Source: an uncultured Latescibacterota bacterium (GTDB taxonomy: Bacteria; Latescibacterota; UBA2968; UBA8231). Taken from it: a stretch of 64,000 bases of DNA. Made by a program: the position numbers and the translations under genes. Positions 61,043 through 64,000 of this stretch are shown here, piece by piece (position 1 is the stretch's first letter; each line of letters opens with the position of its first letter). The stretch is taken from the NCBI GenBank assembly GCA_951813615.1, contig OX638377.1, positions 4,242,599 through 4,306,598 of the forward strand, in the 5' to 3' direction. The notes under the pieces were generated by a model. That model searched no databases. It was not told the DNA's origin and was given only the letters and a program-made list of their open reading frames with translations.

Positions 61043-62117
61043 GTCCCAACGCGAAGTACAGGCGCTGCTCGCGCTGAGCCAAGCCGAGCCGCCCAGACGC
61101 GTGCGGCGCTTGCTCGATCACTTTGGCTCGGCGCAAGAGGCCCTCGCCGCCGCAAATTGGACTGCCGCCGTGGGAGCCAACGCGCCCGAGCAGCGTCCGA
61201 CGCAAGCCGACTTCGCGTGGGCCGCCGAGCAATGGCAACGGCTCTGCGCGGCCGGCGGGCGCTGCCTATCCCCAAAGGATGCGGACTATCCCCCGTTATT
61301 GGGCCAAATCGCCGCGCCACCTCCCGTGCTGTTTGCGCTAGGGCCGGACGACTTGACCCCTCCTACTATAGCCATCGTCGGCTCGCGCAAGGCATCGGAC
61401 AGTGGCAAGCTAATCGCCGGCGAGCTAGCCCGTGGGCTAGTCGAGCAAGGCATCTGCATCGTCAGCGGCATGGCTTTCGGCATCGACGCCGCGGCCCACA
61501 CGGCCGCGCTCGCAGCCGGAGGACGCACCATCGCCGTGTTGGGCTGTGGGCCAGACGTGCCCTATCCCCGCGCCCACACCCAGCTCTACCGCCAAATCCG
61601 CGAGCGCGGGGCCATTGTCTCCGAATTTGCTTGGGGGGCACAGCCGGAGCGCGGGGCCTTCCCGCGCCGCAACCGCATCATCAGCGGTCTGAGCTTAGGG
61701 GTAATCATCGTCGAGGCCCCGCAAAAGAGCGGTGCACTGATTACGGTCCAACATGCATTAGACCAAAACCGCGAGGTCTTCGCCGTGCCCGGGGACGTGC
61801 GCTCGGGCCGCAACGCGGGCTGCCACCAACTCATCAAAGACGGAGCCAAGCTGGTCGAGAATGTGGAGGATGTGCTAGAGGAATTGATCATGTGGGCGTC
61901 ACCGCGCCCGCAAAGCGCACCCGTACCCGCGCCGTCTCTTCCCCCAGAGGACGAAAGCGTCTATGCCCTGCTCTCGCACCAACCCCGACACATCGACGAG
62001 CTCGCCCAAGATAGCGCCCTACCCCCCGCGACCCTGCTCGACGTGCTGCTGAGGTTGGAACTCGACGGCCTAGTAGATCAGCTCGCGGGCAAGCGATTTT
62101 TGCGGCGAGCGGGGTAA
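61035..62117 (+). CDS. dprA: DNA-processing protein DprA
   Basis: 360 residues. It loads RecA onto incoming single-stranded DNA during transformation. The Rossmann-like core reads IAIVGSRKASDSGKLIAGEL, IVSGMAFGIDAAAHTAALA, GRTIAVLGCGPDVPYPRAH, FPRRNRIISGLSLGVIIVEA and SGALITVQHALDQNREVFA. N-terminal SAM-like and C-terminal winged-helix parts (LSHQPRHIDELAQD) are present. It overlaps coaD by eight bases. With the ComEA-like gene and a PilM/PilN-like pair it hints at natural competence. Confidence 0.95.
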   Translation: MPESQREVQALLALSQAEPPRRVRRLLDHFGSAQEALAAANWTAAVGANAPEQRPTQADFAWAAEQWQRLCAAGGRCLSPKDADYPPLLGQIAAPPPVLFALGPDDLTPPTIAIVGSRKASDSGKLIAGELARGLVEQGICIVSGMAFGIDAAAHTAALAAGGRTIAVLGCGPDVPYPRAHTQLYRQIRERGAIVSEFAWGAQPERGAFPRRNRIISGLSLGVIIVEAPQKSGALITVQHALDQNREVFAVPGDVRSGRNAGCHQLIKDGAKLVENVEDVLEELIMWASPRPQSAPVPAPSLPPEDESVYALLSHQPRHIDELAQDSALPPATLLDVLLRLELDGLVDQLAGKRFLRRAG

Positions 62118-62150
62118 TCTCACTCAGTCACCAGCGCACAGCTCGCGCGA

Positions 62151-62288
62151 CTAGTCGTCTGAGTCCCCTATCTGCAACGGTTCGTCGCGGTCGGATCTGT
62201 CTCGAAAAAAAGGCCGCGCCAAACGCCACAGCACATACGCTGCGGCGAGCGCGGCAAGGGCGACCGCCACTGGCGTTTGCCAGTCCAT
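62151..62288 (-). CDS. Small membrane protein linked to FeoB (45 residues)
   Basis: An ATG at 62288 lies one base after the FeoB stop. The protein begins MDWQTPVAVALAALAAAYVL, one membrane segment, followed by basic (WRLARPFFRDRSDR) and acidic (GDSDD) ends. Very small single-span proteins are commonly encoded directly downstream of feoB (the FeoB-associated membrane proteins), usually with cysteines; this one has none. The tight spacing and the topology support a real gene. Confidence 0.6.
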   Translation of the reverse strand: MDWQTPVAVALAALAAAYVLWRLARPFFRDRSDRDEPLQIGDSDD

Positions 62289-62289
62289 T

Positions 62290-64000
62290 TCACAAGCCGA
62301 GGGTCGTGCCGACTTGATAGGTCGCCAGTGCGCCGAGATATGCGAGGGCCGTCATATAGCCAAAGCTAAACAGGGACCAGCCATAGGAGCTGGTCTCTTT
62401 TTTTATAACCACCAAGGTCGATAGGCACTGGGCGCATAGGGCGAAGAAGACCATAATCGACAGCGCCACCGCCAAGGTGTAAATCGGGCGGCCATCCGGC
62501 CACGTAGCCGCGGCCAAGGTCGCGCGCAGGCTCTCGGAGCCTTCGTCTTCATCCGCGCCGAGGCTGTAGATGGTGCCCAAGGCCGAGATGATGACTTCGC
62601 GAGCCGGGAAAGAGGCGATGACCGCCATGCCAATGCGCCAGTCCCATCCCAAAGGACGCACAGTCGGCGCGACCCAGTGCCCGACTTGGCCGAGATAGCT
62701 GTTTTCTACCAGCTCGGCCGCCTGACGCTTTTCTAAGTCATCGAGAGCTTCAGGCGCGACCGCTTGGAGCTCAACTTGGTGGCGCTCGACCACGGCTTCC
62801 GAGCGCGGGAAGTACGCCAGCGCCCACATCGCAATCGTCGTCGCCAAGATGAGGCTGCCAGCGCGGACGACAAAGGCCCGGCTGCTGTGGTACACGCGCA
62901 GTAGCACTGTGCGCAGATCGGGCATCTTGTACGAAGGCAACTCCAGCAGAAAAGGCGGAGGATCGCCGCTGAGCAAGGTCCGCTTGAGCAACCAAGCCAC
63001 CGGGATGGCGACGAGCGCACCGAGGCAATAGAAGGCGAGCAGAGTCAGCGCCTGCAAGCCGATAATCCCACCCAACAGCGAGTGGTCTGGGACAAAGGCC
63101 CCAATGAAGAGCACGTACACCGGCAGGCGCGCCGAGCAACTCATCAGCGGCGCGACCAAGATGGTGGCAAAGCGGTCGCGCCGGTCTTCAATGGTGCGGG
63201 TGGCCATGATGCCCGGGACGGCGCAGGCAAAGCTGGACAGCAGGGGCATGAAGGCCGTGCCAGACAGCCCCACGCGGGTGAGCAGCCGATCCATCAACAG
63301 CGCGGCTCGCGCCATGTAGCCGCTGTCTTCGAGCAGGGCAATAAAAAAGAACAAAATGGCGATCTGCGGCAGGAAGATGAGCACGCCGCCAACGCCAGCA
63401 ATGAGGCCATCGACAACGAGGCTTTGCAGGGCACCGGGAGGAATGAACGCCGCGGCGCGGTCGCCGCAGACGGCAAACAGCGCGTCAATACCATCCATCA
63501 GCGGCCCTGACCACGTGTAAATGGCTTCAAAGACCAAGACGTTGACCAGCACAAAAATCGCCACGCCGAAGAGGCGGTGCGCGAGAACGCGGTCGGCCCG
63601 GTCCGAGCGACGGCCCTCTAGGCGGCTGGGCTGGTCAATCGCCTGCGCGAGCAAACCGTCGATCCAAGCATAGCGGGCGTTGCTTTCCAGTTCGGACAGA
63701 GAATCCGCACCGGCCGTGCGCAGGCCGTGCAAGCGGTCGGAAATGCCATCACCAGCAGACGCCAACAAGCGGCGCTCGGCATATCCGTCTTCATCGATTA
63801 GGGCGCGCAGGGCCTCTATTGGGGAAAGCTCCCCAGAGACCGAGGCTTGCAACTCGGCAGTAGCGCGCTGGAGCGCCTCGGGCAGTTCCACCCGCTGCGG
63901 CCGCGCGGGCGCTGGATCCGCGTTCAAGGCCACCAAGGCACTCCTCAATTCGTCCAACCCTTCCCGGCGGTGGGCGAGGACGGGCACCACCGGCGCGCCG
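62290..64000 (-). CDS. feoB: Ferrous iron transporter FeoB, C-terminal part (5' end beyond the window)
   Basis: At least 569 residues are visible; the frame is open to the window edge, at the end of the G domain (GAPVVPVLAHRREGLDELRSAL, the G5 region). The membrane part has LIFLPQIAILFFFIALLEDSGYMARAAL (cut into LIFLPQIAILFFF and LLEDSGYMARAALL), FACAVPGIMATRTIEDRRDR with Cys-containing gate motif, LMSCSARLPVYVLFI and FPAREVIISALGTIYS. It imports Fe(II) across the inner membrane driven by GTP. FeoA was not seen in this window. Confidence 0.95.
   Translation of the reverse strand, partial: GAPVVPVLAHRREGLDELRSALVALNADPAPARPQRVELPEALQRATAELQASVSGELSPIEALRALIDEDGYAERRLLASAGDGISDRLHGLRTAGADSLSELESNARYAWIDGLLAQAIDQPSRLEGRRSDRADRVLAHRLFGVAIFVLVNVLVFEAIYTWSGPLMDGIDALFAVCGDRAAAFIPPGALQSLVVDGLIAGVGGVLIFLPQIAILFFFIALLEDSGYMARAALLMDRLLTRVGLSGTAFMPLLSSFACAVPGIMATRTIEDRRDRFATILVAPLMSCSARLPVYVLFIGAFVPDHSLLGGIIGLQALTLLAFYCLGALVAIPVAWLLKRTLLSGDPPPFLLELPSYKMPDLRTVLLRVYHSSRAFVVRAGSLILATTIAMWALAYFPRSEAVVERHQVELQAVAPEALDDLEKRQAAELVENSYLGQVGHWVAPTVRPLGWDWRIGMAVIASFPAREVIISALGTIYSLGADEDEGSESLRATLAAATWPDGRPIYTLAVALSIMVFFALCAQCLSTLVVIKKETSSYGWSLFSFGYMTALAYLGALATYQVGTTLGL

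Overview
The window is a GC-rich, gene-dense bacterial chromosome segment. A SprA-type outer-membrane translocon gene, secreted proteins ending in NPFTPNGDG/FlgD-like or YPNPF-type sorting domains, and paired LptF/LptG permeases point to a didermic member of the Fibrobacterota-Chlorobi-Bacteroidota (FCB) superphylum. The high GC and the mix of phytanoyl-CoA dioxygenase, Gfo/Idh/MocA and SDR genes fit lineages such as Latescibacterota better than classical Bacteroidota. The phylum call is an inference; no rRNA gene is present.

Layout. (1) 1-15.4 kb: an exported-protein region with three paralogous large secreted proteins (one cut by the window edge), a putative outer-membrane protein, a GT39/TPR membrane protein, a CBM9/DOMON-like secreted protein, a creatininase-family hydrolase, a DUF4380-like protein and a zinc metalloprotease with a type IX-like C-terminal domain. 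(2) 15.4-19.3 kb: purF, a GSA-aminotransferase-like enzyme and an SDR. (3) 19.3-24.4 kb: a GntR(YtrA)-ABC operon whose two tandem permeases are each fused to a beta-propeller of LVIVD-like repeats. (4) 24.5-35.8 kb: a PII protein, then a peptide/nickel-type ABC uptake operon (SBP, B, C, D, F) split between C and D by a 4.7-kb lower-GC accessory island. (5) 35.8-43.3 kb: PhyH dioxygenase, class I aldolase, tRNA-Asp, an ATP-grasp-like/LarE/Def operon and an SDR/Gfo-Idh operon. (6) 43.3-64 kb: a six-LysM amidase, SelA, a lipoprotein, LptG/LptF, SprA, then a ComEA-like / PilM-like / PilN-like / CoaD / DprA run, and the C-terminal part of FeoB with a 45-residue membrane protein just after it.

The most exciting locus is the island at about 29.04-33.76 kb. 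It holds a solitary beta-class DNA methyltransferase, a frameshifted remnant of a PLD-type helicase, then two overlapping genes: a DUF4365 nuclease with a C-terminal APAZ domain, and a short prokaryotic Argonaute whose PIWI catalytic aspartates are replaced. This matches a SPARDA-type (DREN-APAZ plus short pAgo) abortive defence system. It is followed by a small antitoxin-like gene and a VapB with a truncated VapC that abuts the resumed transporter operon.

The second unusual locus is the ABC exporter with the duplicated permease-propeller fusion, which I do not recognise from described systems. SprA and at least four candidate cargo proteins in one window suggest a working type IX-like secretion route. 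SprA itself carries a nine-copy 21-bp coding minisatellite and is preceded by a 477-bp intergenic region rich in nested hairpins.
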